A DNA stretch of 22,893 bases, from positions 1 to 22,893 of the forward strand of contig JALSNB010000367.1 of the NCBI GenBank assembly GCA_026987225.1, given 5' to 3'. The translations under genes were made by a program, and so were the position numbers. The notes beneath the pieces were generated by a model. It saw only the letters and a list, made by a program, of their open reading frames with translations. It did not search any database and was not told where the DNA came from. Origin of the DNA: Caldisericaceae bacterium. Its GTDB lineage: Bacteria; Caldisericota; Caldisericia; Caldisericales; Caldisericaceae. Each line of letters begins with the position of its first letter. Position 1 is the stretch's first letter. This document shows, piece after piece, positions 1 through 7,902 of the stretch.

Positions 1-1383
1 GGGCATTTCGTTCCGTTAAAAATTCTTCAGGATGTGGGGCGCTCCCTTGTGGATATGCATGGGCAGCATGAAGTTCAGTCTCTACTTAACGAAAATAATC
101 ATATTGATATACTTGACAGGTTTGGTGGCTCCGAATTGCTCACTTTAAAGGAACGTGTTAAAGAGGAAATAAGCAGATTAAAAGATATAAACGCAAAAAT
201 CGGCGAGCTTACGGAACAGGATAAAAAATACAGAGAAGAAAGAGAATTTATAAATTTTGAGATAGCGGAGCTTAGAAAAGCTGATCTGAAGGAAGGTGAG
301 GAGGAAAGCCTCAAAGAAGAAGAAAAACTCCTTACGAATGCGCAAGAGCTTTCCGATTTGATAAACGAATCACGTTTTATAATTTCACAAAGTGATTCTT
401 ATTCGCTTATTGATCAGATGGATAAACTACTTGCCAATATAGAAAATGCTTCCAGGATAAGTAATGAATTCAGTAGTTTAATTGATCGATTGGAAAATTT
501 ACGCTCCGAACTCAGGGATATTGACAGAGAACTTTCGAATTTTTCATCCGAAAGTTTGTTTGATCCTGAACGGCTTAGTGAAATCGAAGAAAGGCTTTCT
601 CTTTTGTCCGCACTTAAAATGAAATACAGAAGAGAAATTCCCGAGCTTATCGATTATCTTGCGGAACTTGAAGAAAAGTCGAATTCATTCAGTAATTTGA
701 ACGAGCGCATTGAAGAATTGAAAAACGAAAAAGAAGAATTACTCAAAAAATTAAAAGGAGATGCAACTTCTCTTTCAAGCAAACGAGCGGAAGTTGCAGC
801 TCGGTTCAGAAAAGAGGTATTGCGAGAACTAAAAGATCTTGCTATGGAGAATGCGGATTTTGCTGTCGATATCGCTCGTCTTGAAGATACAAATGGCATT
901 GATATTGACGGAAAAAAGGTAAAACTTTTTTCTGACGGCATAGATTCTGTAAAATTCGTTATTGCTCCTAACCCCGGCGAAGGATTTAAAAAACTTTCTT
1001 TAATTGCATCAGGCGGTGAACTTTCCAGGATAATGCTTGCCATAAAAAGGGTAATTGCAGAAGTTGATGAAATTCCTACACTTGCTTTTGATGAGGTAGA
1101 TGCCGGCATTGGTGGAAAAACAGGCGAAAAAGTTGCGGAAAAACTCTTGGAAATTTCTAAATACAGACAGGTAATTTGTATAACTCATCTTCCGCAGATT
1201 GCTTCACTGCCGGGAGAGCATCTTGTTGTGGAAAAAGAGATTAAAGATGGGGAAACTTACCTTACCGTAAAAAAACTGAATGATAGCGAAAGGGTAAACG
1301 AAATTGCACGTATGATTTCTGGAAGCAATATTACCAGAACTACTTTAATGCAAGCAAAAGAACTTTTAAGGAGGTGGGTATGA
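1..1383 (+). CDS. recN: DNA repair protein RecN, 5' end missing
   Basis: SMC-like ATPase of bacterial double-strand break repair, which works in the cytoplasm and helps bring broken ends to RecA. The reading frame is open from base 1, so the gene starts upstream. About 460 residues are visible against a usual 550-570, so the N-terminal Walker A part is missing. Visible in order: the motif LVDMHGQHEVQSLL near bases 46-90, a long charged coiled-coil-like middle (about 120-850), the ABC signature SGGELSR near 1010-1030, Walker B LAFDEVDAGIGG near 1081-1116, and the switch-type THLPQIAS near 1180-1206. The GTG at 34 is internal, because homology-like sequence (VPLKILQDVG) continues before it. The stop overlaps the butyrate kinase start as ATGA. 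Identification is secure; only the length is unknown. Confidence 0.96.
   Translation, partial: GHFVPLKILQDVGRSLVDMHGQHEVQSLLNENNHIDILDRFGGSELLTLKERVKEEISRLKDINAKIGELTEQDKKYREEREFINFEIAELRKADLKEGEEESLKEEEKLLTNAQELSDLINESRFIISQSDSYSLIDQMDKLLANIENASRISNEFSSLIDRLENLRSELRDIDRELSNFSSESLFDPERLSEIEERLSLLSALKMKYRREIPELIDYLAELEEKSNSFSNLNERIEELKNEKEELLKKLKGDATSLSSKRAEVAARFRKEVLRELKDLAMENADFAVDIARLEDTNGIDIDGKKVKLFSDGIDSVKFVIAPNPGEGFKKLSLIASGGELSRIMLAIKRVIAEVDEIPTLAFDEVDAGIGGKTGEKVAEKLLEISKYRQVICITHLPQIASLPGEHLVVEKEIKDGETYLTVKKLNDSERVNEIARMISGSNITRTTLMQAKELLRRWV
1368..1374 (+). promoter_or_regulatory. Ribosome binding site deciding the buk start
   Basis: AAGGAGG lies inside the last codons of recN, five bases before ATG 1380. 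It supports ATG 1380 over the GTG at 1374, which lies within the site itself. Confidence 0.85.
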
Positions 1384-2438
1384 GAATACTCGTTATAAAC
1401 CCAGGCTCTACTTCTACGAAAGTAGGGCTTTATGATGATGAGAATCTTGTATTTTCCGAATCAATTCATCATTCGAATGAAGAACTTGTAAAATTTGACA
1501 GACTGCTCGATCAAAAAGAATTCAGAAAAGAGGAAGTGCTAAAAATTCTTAAAGCGCATGGCATAGAACTTTCATCTCTGGATGCTGTAGTCGGCCGAGG
1601 AGGTGTTTTAAAGCCTATTAAGGCGGGAACGTATCCTGTAAATGATGCAATGATAAATGATCTTGTTCATGCAAGGGTTGAGCATGCGTCGAATTTAGGG
1701 GGAATACTTGCAAAAGAAATTGCGGATTCTCTTGGAGTACCCGCTTTTATAGCAGATCCAGTTTCGGTAGATGAATTTGAAGATATTGCGAGAATTTCCG
1801 GCTTAAAAGAAATCAAAAGGCTTTCTTTACTTCATACGTTGAACATCCGCGCGAATGCTTATAGGTATGCAAAGGAGCACAATAAAAAATTTGAGGATTT
1901 GAACATTATTGTTGCACATCTTGGTGGCGGAATTTCCATTGCTCCGATAAAGAACGGAAAAATTGTAGATGTGAATAATGCAAATGAAGGCGGGCCGTTT
2001 TCTCCGGAAAGAGCTGGCGGATTGCCGTCTATAAATATAGTGGAAATGTCTTATTCCGGTAAGTACAGCGAAAAAGAGTTAAAAAAGCTTTTAACCAAGA
2101 GTGCAGGTTTAACTTCTTATCTCGGAACTAATGATATGCGTGAAGTGATAGATAAAGTAAAAAAAGGAGATAAATATGCTACTCAGATTTTTGAAGCAAT
2201 GTGCTATCAAATTTCCAAGGAAATCGCTGCCATGGCGACCGTGTTAAAGGGAAACGTGGAAGCAATCATTTTAACCGGTGGTATTGCTTATAATGGCGAA
2301 CTTGTTGATGAGGTAAAACGCAGAGTAGAATGGATTGCTCCAATTGTTGTTTATCCAGGTGAAAAGGAACTTGAGGCATTGGCATTTGCTGCTTTAAGGG
2401 TGCTGCGTGGGGAAGAAGAGCCCAGAGAGTATGTTTAG
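1380..2438 (+). CDS. buk: Butyrate kinase
   Basis: Cytoplasmic acetokinase-family enzyme that converts butyryl-phosphate and ADP to butyrate and ATP; relatives also use branched-chain acyl-phosphates. The 352 residues match the usual length of about 355. Family motifs are visible: N-terminal VINPGSTSTKVGLY (ASKHA phosphate-binding loop), VVGRGGVLKPIKAGTYPVN, AHLGGGISIAPI, NANEGGPFSPERAGGLP and C-terminal ILTGGIAYN. ATG 1380 is chosen because AAGGAGG sits five bases upstream; it overlaps the recN stop by four bases. The next gene, a phosphate butyryltransferase, starts 12 bases after the stop, giving the canonical two-step route from butyryl-CoA to butyrate with ATP formation. The true acyl specificity (butyrate, isobutyrate or isovalerate) cannot be read from sequence alone. 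Confidence 0.93.
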   Translation: MRILVINPGSTSTKVGLYDDENLVFSESIHHSNEELVKFDRLLDQKEFRKEEVLKILKAHGIELSSLDAVVGRGGVLKPIKAGTYPVNDAMINDLVHARVEHASNLGGILAKEIADSLGVPAFIADPVSVDEFEDIARISGLKEIKRLSLLHTLNIRANAYRYAKEHNKKFEDLNIIVAHLGGGISIAPIKNGKIVDVNNANEGGPFSPERAGGLPSINIVEMSYSGKYSEKELKKLLTKSAGLTSYLGTNDMREVIDKVKKGDKYATQIFEAMCYQISKEIAAMATVLKGNVEAIILTGGIAYNGELVDEVKRRVEWIAPIVVYPGEKELEALAFAALRVLRGEEEPREYV

Positions 2439-2450
2439 AAGGAGGTTATC

Positions 2451-3350
2451 ATGTTCAAAACTTTCGATGAACTTTTTGCGCATTTAAAAACGAAAGGTAA
2501 AGAAAGAGTTGTTGTAGCCGGAGGAGAAGATATTGAAGCCGTTACCGCAGTCAAGAGGAGCTATGATTACGGATTCGGAACGGCAGTTTTGGTAGGAGAT
2601 AAAAGTAAGATCGAGCAAACACTTTCGCAGTTTGAAAATACGGATTTTGTTGAGAAAATTGTGGGTGTGAAAAACGAAATCGAAAAAGGTACGGTTGCAG
2701 TAAGAGAAGTTAAATCGAATGGAGGAATTTTGCTTAAAGGCCAAATCAAAACCGCTTATCTTCTTAAGGCAGTTTTGGATAAAGAAAACGGATTAAGAAC
2801 TGATAAATTGATCAGTGATGTGTTTGTTTTTGAGGACACTTCGGTTTCCAATAAACTTGTTTTGATGAGTGACGGTGGTGTTAATATAAATCCTGATTTA
2901 AACGGGCTTGTTGCTATTATAGAAAATGCCGTGAGTGTTGCGAATAAACTTGGTACCGACACTCCTAAGGTAGCACTCCTTTCGGCTGTTGAGGTTGTAA
3001 ATCCTGATATGGAAGATACTGAAAATTGGGCTCTTATTTCAAAGATGAACGAAAGAGGTCAAATAAAAGACTGTATTGTAGACGGGCCGTTGGCACTCGA
3101 TAATGCGATTTCCGAATATGCGGCGAAGAAAAAAGGAATACAATCTGAAGTTGCCGGTTTTGCGGATATCCTTATAGTTCCAAATATCACTGTGGGTAAT
3201 GTTTTTGGAAAAGCACTTTCCTACTATGCAAAATTTAAAAATGCTCATATAATAGTAGGAACGCAGGTACCGGTTATGATACCTTCACGGGCGGATAAAA
3301 GCGAAGTAAAATTTAATTCTATAGCGCTTGCCATAGCGAGTAAAAATTAA
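2451..3350 (+). CDS. ptb: Phosphate butyryltransferase, first paralogue
   Basis: Transfers an acyl group from CoA to phosphate, making the acyl-phosphate that butyrate kinase uses. It belongs to the phosphate acetyl/butyryltransferase family; 299 residues is the normal Ptb length. Visible motifs are LKGQIKTAYLLKAVLDKENGLRT (cut: the LKG and NGLRT parts are typical), SDGGVNINPDL, PKVALLSAVEVVNP, ISKMNERGQIK and the conserved IVDGPLALDNAIS. The C-terminal half is clearly similar to the next gene, the N-terminal half much less, so they are old paralogues rather than a recent duplication. AAGGAGG lies directly after the buk stop, five bases before this ATG. One of the two copies may serve a different acyl-CoA; which one is true Ptb is uncertain. 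Confidence 0.88.
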   Translation: MFKTFDELFAHLKTKGKERVVVAGGEDIEAVTAVKRSYDYGFGTAVLVGDKSKIEQTLSQFENTDFVEKIVGVKNEIEKGTVAVREVKSNGGILLKGQIKTAYLLKAVLDKENGLRTDKLISDVFVFEDTSVSNKLVLMSDGGVNINPDLNGLVAIIENAVSVANKLGTDTPKVALLSAVEVVNPDMEDTENWALISKMNERGQIKDCIVDGPLALDNAISEYAAKKKGIQSEVAGFADILIVPNITVGNVFGKALSYYAKFKNAHIIVGTQVPVMIPSRADKSEVKFNSIALAIASKN

Positions 3351-3369
3351 AGAAAATTGGGAGGTTATT

Positions 3370-4275
3370 ATGCTTAAAAGTTTGGAAGAAATTGTGGAAG
3401 AGGTTAAAAAAAGAGAAAAGAGGACTGTTTCTGTTGCGTACGGGCAGGATGCCCATACTCTTGAGGCAATTGAGAAAGGTGTTAAAGAAGGATTATTCAA
3501 TGCGATTGTATTTGCAAACAAATCGGAAGTAGAAAGAGTTGCTCATGCAAATAATATCGATATTTCTCTGTTTGAGGTAGTAGATGTTCCTGAGGAAAAC
3601 GAAGCGATAAGACAGGCGGTACGTGCGGTGCGAGACAAGAGAGCGGATGTTTTAATGAAAGGGCTTTGCCATACGGCAAATTATATGAGAGGAATTTTAA
3701 ATAAAGAAGAAGGGCTCCTTCCTCCCGGTGCAATACTTTCACACGCCACTATAATTGAAATTTCTACCTATCCGAAGTTGCTTGTTGTGTCTGATGTGGC
3801 CGTAATTCCTCAACCTGACTTGAAAATGAAACAGGCTATGATCAACTACGATGTTGCAATATCGCATAAACTTGGTATAGAAAATCCTAAAGTTGCAGTA
3901 ATAGCTGCCGTGGAAACCGTAAATCCGAAAATGCAGGCAACTGTTGACGGAGCACTTCTCTCCAAGATGAATGAAAGAGGACAGATAAAAGGTTGTGTGG
4001 TTGATGGTCCTTTGGCGCTCGATCTTGCCGTCTCAAAAGAAGCGGCAGAAATTAAAAAAGTACGCTCCGAAGTGGCAGGTAACGCGGATATTTTGATTTT
4101 CCCGAATATAGAAACCGGAAATGCTTTTTATAAATGCACCACTAAGTTAGGAAATTCGAAAATAGCAGGACTTGTTACCGGAACAACAGCACCTGCAGTG
4201 CTTACATCAAGGGGAGATAGTGAGGAATCCAAATTCTATTCCCTCGCATTGGGTGCACTTGTTGCCAATAAGTAA
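3370..4275 (+). CDS. Phosphate butyryltransferase, second paralogue
   Basis: Second member of the phosphate butyryltransferase family in tandem, 301 residues, 19 bases after the first, with GGGAGG five bases before the ATG. Visible motifs are VLMKGLCHTANYMRGILNK, VSDVAVIPQPDL, PKVAVIAAVETVNPKM, LSKMNERGQIKGCVVDGPLAL and SEVAGNADILIFPNIETGN. The segment after the LMKG motif differs from the first copy: GLLPPGAILSHATIIE here, where the first copy has the classical GLRT. This region lies between the conserved motifs and could affect substrate choice. It probably forms acyl-phosphates from a different CoA ester (branched or longer chain) for the same kinase, or forms a mixed oligomer with the first copy. 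Both ideas are inference. It ends 15 bases before the predicted rpsA promoter region. Confidence 0.85.
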   Translation: MLKSLEEIVEEVKKREKRTVSVAYGQDAHTLEAIEKGVKEGLFNAIVFANKSEVERVAHANNIDISLFEVVDVPEENEAIRQAVRAVRDKRADVLMKGLCHTANYMRGILNKEEGLLPPGAILSHATIIEISTYPKLLVVSDVAVIPQPDLKMKQAMINYDVAISHKLGIENPKVAVIAAVETVNPKMQATVDGALLSKMNERGQIKGCVVDGPLALDLAVSKEAAEIKKVRSEVAGNADILIFPNIETGNAFYKCTTKLGNSKIAGLVTGTTAPAVLTSRGDSEESKFYSLALGALVANK

Positions 4276-4282
4276 AACAAAG

Positions 4283-4310
4283 CAATATTTTGCTAAATTT
4301 GGAAATATTG
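4283..4310. repeat. Inverted repeat before the rpsA-fab operon (candidate operator)
   Basis: CAATATTT (4283-4290) and AAATATTG (4303-4310) are perfect inverted 8-bp arms separated by 12 bases. The repeat covers the region just upstream of a TATAAT box, where a repressor could block RNA polymerase. It has no T-run after it, so it does not look like a terminator. Both arms are AT-rich, so chance is possible. Confidence 0.4.
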
Positions 4311-4316
4311 TATAAT
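4290..4316 (+). promoter_or_regulatory. Predicted promoter of rpsA-fab
   Basis: A perfect TATAAT at 4311-4316 lies in the 71-base gap after the second ptb, about 30 bases before the rpsA start. The best -35 is TTGCTA (4290-4295, four of six matches) with a short 15-base spacer. The expected transcript start near 4323 leaves a 24-base leader with the ribosome site. The -10 is good and the -35 weak. Confidence 0.45.
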
Positions 4317-4346
4317 AAACAGAAAAAAGATTATAAGGAGAGTGAG

Positions 4347-5564
4347 ATGGGTGACATGGGCGAAAAAGAGTTTTTTGAGAAGGTAGATCCAAACGATGTT
4401 GAATCGATTCTTAATGCCGTATCCAAAGAAAAGATTCCGAGAAGACAGATTGAGAAGCAAGAGACGGGTAAAGTAGAACATAGGGAAGAAAAAAATTCAG
4501 ACCCTATGAATTTGGCCAACCATTACGTTCCCAAGGCATTTAAAAGAGGTGATGTTATTACTGTTACCGTAGTTAAACTTGAGAAAGAGGGTGTAATGGT
4601 TAATGCCGGGGGTAAAGGAGATTACTTTATTCCGTTAAGGGAACTTTCTCTCCAAATGATTTCTTCCCCGGAGGAAATCGTTAAAGTCGGTGATAAAATT
4701 AATGTTTTTGTTGTAAAAGATAGAGATTCCAAAGGTAATGCTGTTCTTTCAAAAAAGAAGGCAGATTATTTAAATAAGTGGAAAGAACTTCAAGAAAAAT
4801 ATAAAAACGGAGAAATTGTAACTGCAAAGGTTACCAAAGCCATTAAAGGCGGATTACTTACTGACGTAGAAGGTATCGTTGCGTTTTTGCCACAATCTCA
4901 AGTAGGGCTTAAGAAAGGGGAGACTCTTGATTCTTACGTTGGCAAAGAACTCAAGGTTAAAATTCTTGAGGTTAATCCTTCCATAAGAAGAATTGTGGTT
5001 TCTCATAGAGAGTTCTTGAAAGAAGAAAGAGAGAAAGAGCGTAAAGAAGCCCTTGTTAACTTGAAGAAGGGCGATATCATCGAAGGCGTGGTAAAAACCA
5101 TAAAAGATTTCGGGATTTTTGTAGATATAGGACATGGAATTGATGGTTTTGTGAGACTTGGAGAGCTGACCTGGGGAAGGAGAAAACTGCCGAAAGAAGT
5201 TGTAACTAAAGGGGAGACAGTAAAGGTTAAAATCTTGAGCGTAAATCTTCGAAACGGCAAAGTTTCTCTTAGCTTAAGGCAGACCAAGCCTTATCCGTGG
5301 GATATTGTGGAGGAGAAGTTTCCTGTAGGTAGTATCGTAGAGGGTACGGTAATACGAATTCATCCTTTTGGTGCGGTTGTGGAGCTTGATGACGGCATAA
5401 CAGGCCTTGTTCATATTTCGCAACTTGATGTTAAGCGCGTAAATAAAGTAGATGATGTCGTAAAAATTGGAGATAAAATACGCGTTAAAGTTTTGAACAT
5501 AGATAAGGAAAATAAAAAGATGCGCCTTAGCAGAAAAGCTGTTTTGGAGGATGAGAATGCCTGA
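4347..5564 (+). CDS. rpsA: Ribosomal protein S1 (four S1 domains)
   Basis: RNA-binding protein that helps the 30S subunit bind mRNA. Four OB-fold S1 repeats are visible at about residues 67-137, 153-221, 239-311 and 326-397. The third and fourth carry the classical pattern, for example GVVKTIKDFGIFVDIGHGIDG and GTVIRIHPFGAVVELDDGITG (each a single repeat strand set). A charged N-terminal tail of about 60 residues precedes them. The 405 residues and four domains resemble Firmicutes and actinobacterial S1 rather than the six-domain proteobacterial form. ATG 4347 is chosen because AAGGAG lies at 4335-4340; the TTG at 4290 in the same frame would read through the predicted promoter. It heads the fatty acid operon, and its 3' end overlaps fabZ by eight bases. 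A more general S1-domain RNA-binding role is possible. Confidence 0.9.
   Translation: MGDMGEKEFFEKVDPNDVESILNAVSKEKIPRRQIEKQETGKVEHREEKNSDPMNLANHYVPKAFKRGDVITVTVVKLEKEGVMVNAGGKGDYFIPLRELSLQMISSPEEIVKVGDKINVFVVKDRDSKGNAVLSKKKADYLNKWKELQEKYKNGEIVTAKVTKAIKGGLLTDVEGIVAFLPQSQVGLKKGETLDSYVGKELKVKILEVNPSIRRIVVSHREFLKEEREKERKEALVNLKKGDIIEGVVKTIKDFGIFVDIGHGIDGFVRLGELTWGRRKLPKEVVTKGETVKVKILSVNLRNGKVSLSLRQTKPYPWDIVEEKFPVGSIVEGTVIRIHPFGAVVELDDGITGLVHISQLDVKRVNKVDDVVKIGDKIRVKVLNIDKENKKMRLSRKAVLEDENA
5546..5550 (+). promoter_or_regulatory. Ribosome binding site deciding the fabZ start
   Basis: GGAGG lies immediately before the ATG at 5551 (no spacing) and six bases before the ATG at 5557. This selects 5557 as the start. 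Confidence 0.75.
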
Positions 5565-6021
5565 TAAGCCTCTCAGGCTAAATAAAGAACAAATTAAAAA
5601 ACTTTTGCCTCACAGGGACCCGTTTTTGTTTGTTGACGAGATTGTTGAAGTAATTCCGGGTAAAAGTGTTGTTGGAAAAAAGATCGTTAGGGAAGATGAG
5701 CCCTTTTTTAAGGGACATTTTCCAGGGATGCCCGTTTTCCCCGGTGTGCTTATGGTGGAAACAATGGCACAAGTTTCGGCTTTTATTATTTTAACAATCC
5801 CCGGAATGGAAAATTTATTCGGTTTATTTACAGGTATAGAGAAATTCAGGTTCAGAAAAGTTGTTAAACCTGGTGACATACTAATAGTTAAATCGCATGT
5901 TATTTCCTATAGGCACGGGCTTGCAAAGAGCGAAGGAAAAATATTTGTTAATGACAAAGTTGTGGCCGAAGGTATAATAGATGCGATTTTTACGGATAAA
6001 AGAAAGGCAATGGAGGAGTAA
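5557..6021 (+). CDS. fabZ: 3-hydroxyacyl-ACP dehydratase FabZ
   Basis: Dehydrates 3-hydroxyacyl-ACP to trans-2-enoyl-ACP in type II fatty acid synthesis, using a hot-dog fold. The 154 residues fit the family. Motifs seen are LLPHRDPFLFVDEI near the N-terminus, and FFKGHFPGMPVFPGVLMVETMAQ, where the His of GHFP and the Glu of VETMAQ are the expected catalytic pair. KFRFRKVVKPGD follows. ATG 5557 is six bases after GGAGG and overlaps the end of rpsA by eight bases, so translation is probably coupled. FabZ, not FabA, is the only dehydratase here and no isomerase gene is seen, so unsaturated fatty acids are not explained by this operon. Confidence 0.95.
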   Translation: MPDKPLRLNKEQIKKLLPHRDPFLFVDEIVEVIPGKSVVGKKIVREDEPFFKGHFPGMPVFPGVLMVETMAQVSAFIILTIPGMENLFGLFTGIEKFRFRKVVKPGDILIVKSHVISYRHGLAKSEGKIFVNDKVVAEGIIDAIFTDKRKAMEE

Positions 6022-6022
6022 T

Positions 6023-7006
6023 ATGGGAAACGTAGGTATTTTAGGCGTAGGAAGTTATGTTCCGGAAAAAACCGTAACAAATTTTGATATGGAAAAAATA
6101 CTTGATACTTCTGACGAATGGATAAGAACAAGAACCGGTATTATTGAGAGAAGATTTGCTGATGATAAGCAAACTACCAGTGATCTTGCTGCAATTGCGG
6201 CAAAGAGGGCTATTGAAGATGCAGGCATATCTCCGGAAGATATAGGCCTTATTATCGTAGGCACGAATTCTCCTGATATGCGTTATCCCGCTACTGCATG
6301 TCTTGTTCAGGATAAGATCGGCGCAAAAAATGCAGCGGCATTTGATTTGCAGGCTGGATGCCCCGGTTGGATTTTTGCAACTACCGTTGGCGCACAGTTT
6401 GTCAAAACCGGTATGTATAAATATGTACTTACAATCGGAGCGGAAGTAATAACAAGAATGATGGATAAAACTGATAGATATACTTACGTACTTTTTGGTG
6501 ACGGAGCTGGAGCAACTGTACTCGGGAATGTCGAGGAAGGCGGTTTTAAATCCTTCGAGCTCTACGCGGACGGAAGTTTGGCCGAATATCTTACTCTGCC
6601 GGCTGGCGGTTCAAGACTTCCGTTTAGCCAAGAGGTTCTTGACAAGAGACTGCATTACACAAAGATGAACGGCAGGGAAGTATTTAAATTTTCCGTCAGA
6701 GAGATTGGCAGGATTTCTAAAAATGTTATGGATAAAGCCGGATTGAAACCTGATGATATACGTTGGTTTATTCCCCATCAAGCAAATATTCGTATTATAG
6801 ATGCGGGTATGAAAAGATTGGGAATTCCAAAAGAAAAAGTCGTAGTAACAATTGATAAATATGGAAACTCTTCTGCTGCCTCAATTCCGATTGCTCTTGA
6901 TGAAATATATCGTGAAGGAAAACTTAAAAAAGGAGACAATGTTTTAATGGTTTCCTTTGGGGCAGGAATGACGTCTGGTGCTTTTGTGGTGGAGTGGTCA
7001 AAATGA
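6023..7006 (+). CDS. fabH: 3-oxoacyl-ACP synthase III (FabH)
   Basis: Condenses an acyl-CoA primer with malonyl-ACP to start fatty acid synthesis. The thiolase-fold protein has 327 residues and the Cys-His-Asn triad: Cys113 in LQAGCPGW, His252 in FIPHQANIR and Asn282 in YGNSSAAS. The N-terminal motif WIRTRTGI and LFGDGAGATVL are also present. ATG 6023 is chosen because GGAGGAG lies four bases upstream at 6012-6018 and the conserved start GILGVGSYVPE follows at once; an in-frame ATG at 5981 would add 14 residues inside fabZ. It sits one base after the fabZ stop and overlaps fabD as ATGA. Whether it prefers acetyl-CoA or branched primers is not visible; branched acyl-CoAs would link it to the nearby ptb-buk genes, but that is inference. 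Confidence 0.95.
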   Translation: MGNVGILGVGSYVPEKTVTNFDMEKILDTSDEWIRTRTGIIERRFADDKQTTSDLAAIAAKRAIEDAGISPEDIGLIIVGTNSPDMRYPATACLVQDKIGAKNAAAFDLQAGCPGWIFATTVGAQFVKTGMYKYVLTIGAEVITRMMDKTDRYTYVLFGDGAGATVLGNVEEGGFKSFELYADGSLAEYLTLPAGGSRLPFSQEVLDKRLHYTKMNGREVFKFSVREIGRISKNVMDKAGLKPDDIRWFIPHQANIRIIDAGMKRLGIPKEKVVVTIDKYGNSSAASIPIALDEIYREGKLKKGDNVLMVSFGAGMTSGAFVVEWSK

Positions 7007-7902
7007 TTGGATTTGTATTTCCGGGACAGGGTTCTCAGTACGTAGGGATGAGTAAAAAAATTCCTGAGTCTTCCCTGAAAAAAGAACTATTCACAAGAGC
7101 TTCAGATATAGTAGAATTTGACTTGCTTGATCTCTGTGATAACGGTCCTATGAACGTCCTTACTTCGACTGAGAATGCACAGCCTGCACTATTTACCGTT
7201 TCGGCTGTATATAATTTAATGTTAAAGGAAAAAGGAATTAAGCCTTCTATTGTTGCAGGGCATAGTCTTGGTGAATATTCGGCACTTTTTTCAGCAGAGG
7301 TTTTTTCTTTTGAAACCGGCATATCTCTTGTAAGGAAAAGAGGCTTGCTAATGAAGGAGGCTTCTGAAAAGGCACCGGGAAAGATGCTTGCAGTAATAGG
7401 CTTAAGTGATGAAAAAATCAATGACGTTTTAAAAGAAGCTTCTCAGTTTGGCATTATTGTTGCTGCTAATTTTAATTCTCCGGGGCAAGTTGTACTTTCC
7501 GGAGAAACAACTGCAATAGAAAAAGCACAATCCATAGCAAAGGAACACGGCGCAAGATTAGCCCGTGTATTAAATGTATCTGCTCCGTTTCATTCTCCTT
7601 TAATGAAACCTGTTGTAAAGGCAATGGGTGAATATATAGATAAAGCTGACTTTGCAAAACCTGTTGTTCCTGTTGTACAGAATGTAAATGGTGAAATTGT
7701 GGAAGATGTTGATGTTATAAAAGATAATTTAAAAAAACAGCTTACATCCTCTGTTCTGTGGACGAAATCCTTACAAACAATGAGTAAAGCAGGTGTAGAT
7801 AAATTTTATGAGGTAGGACCTAAAAATGTGCTGAAAGGATTAATCGGAAGAACGTTAAAAGGAACAGAAGTTATACTTACGGAGGCATTTTTTAATGCGT
7901 AG
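7003..7902 (+). CDS. fabD: Malonyl-CoA:ACP transacylase FabD
   Basis: Moves malonyl from CoA to acyl carrier protein. The 299 residues carry all family landmarks: FPGQGSQ at residues 6-12, catalytic Ser88 in AGHSLGEYSA, Arg113 in RKRG (malonate carboxylate binding), catalytic His197 in SAPFHSPLM, and C-terminal EVGPKNVLKGL. The start at ATG 7003 overlaps the fabH stop as ATGA. A GTG at 6994 in the same frame would add only three residues and is less likely, since GGTGGAG lies about nine bases before the ATG. The 3' end overlaps fabG by eight bases. It belongs to the rpsA-fab transcription unit. Confidence 0.95.
   Translation: MIGFVFPGQGSQYVGMSKKIPESSLKKELFTRASDIVEFDLLDLCDNGPMNVLTSTENAQPALFTVSAVYNLMLKEKGIKPSIVAGHSLGEYSALFSAEVFSFETGISLVRKRGLLMKEASEKAPGKMLAVIGLSDEKINDVLKEASQFGIIVAANFNSPGQVVLSGETTAIEKAQSIAKEHGARLARVLNVSAPFHSPLMKPVVKAMGEYIDKADFAKPVVPVVQNVNGEIVEDVDVIKDNLKKQLTSSVLWTKSLQTMSKAGVDKFYEVGPKNVLKGLIGRTLKGTEVILTEAFFNA

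Noticed and set aside
4290..4346. Longer rpsA starting at TTG 4290
   Set aside because: It would read through the TATAAT box, while ATG 4347 has AAGGAG at the right distance.
5981..6022. Longer fabH with 14 extra N-terminal residues
   Set aside because: The extra part lies inside fabZ, has no ribosome site, and the family N-terminus begins at ATG 6023.
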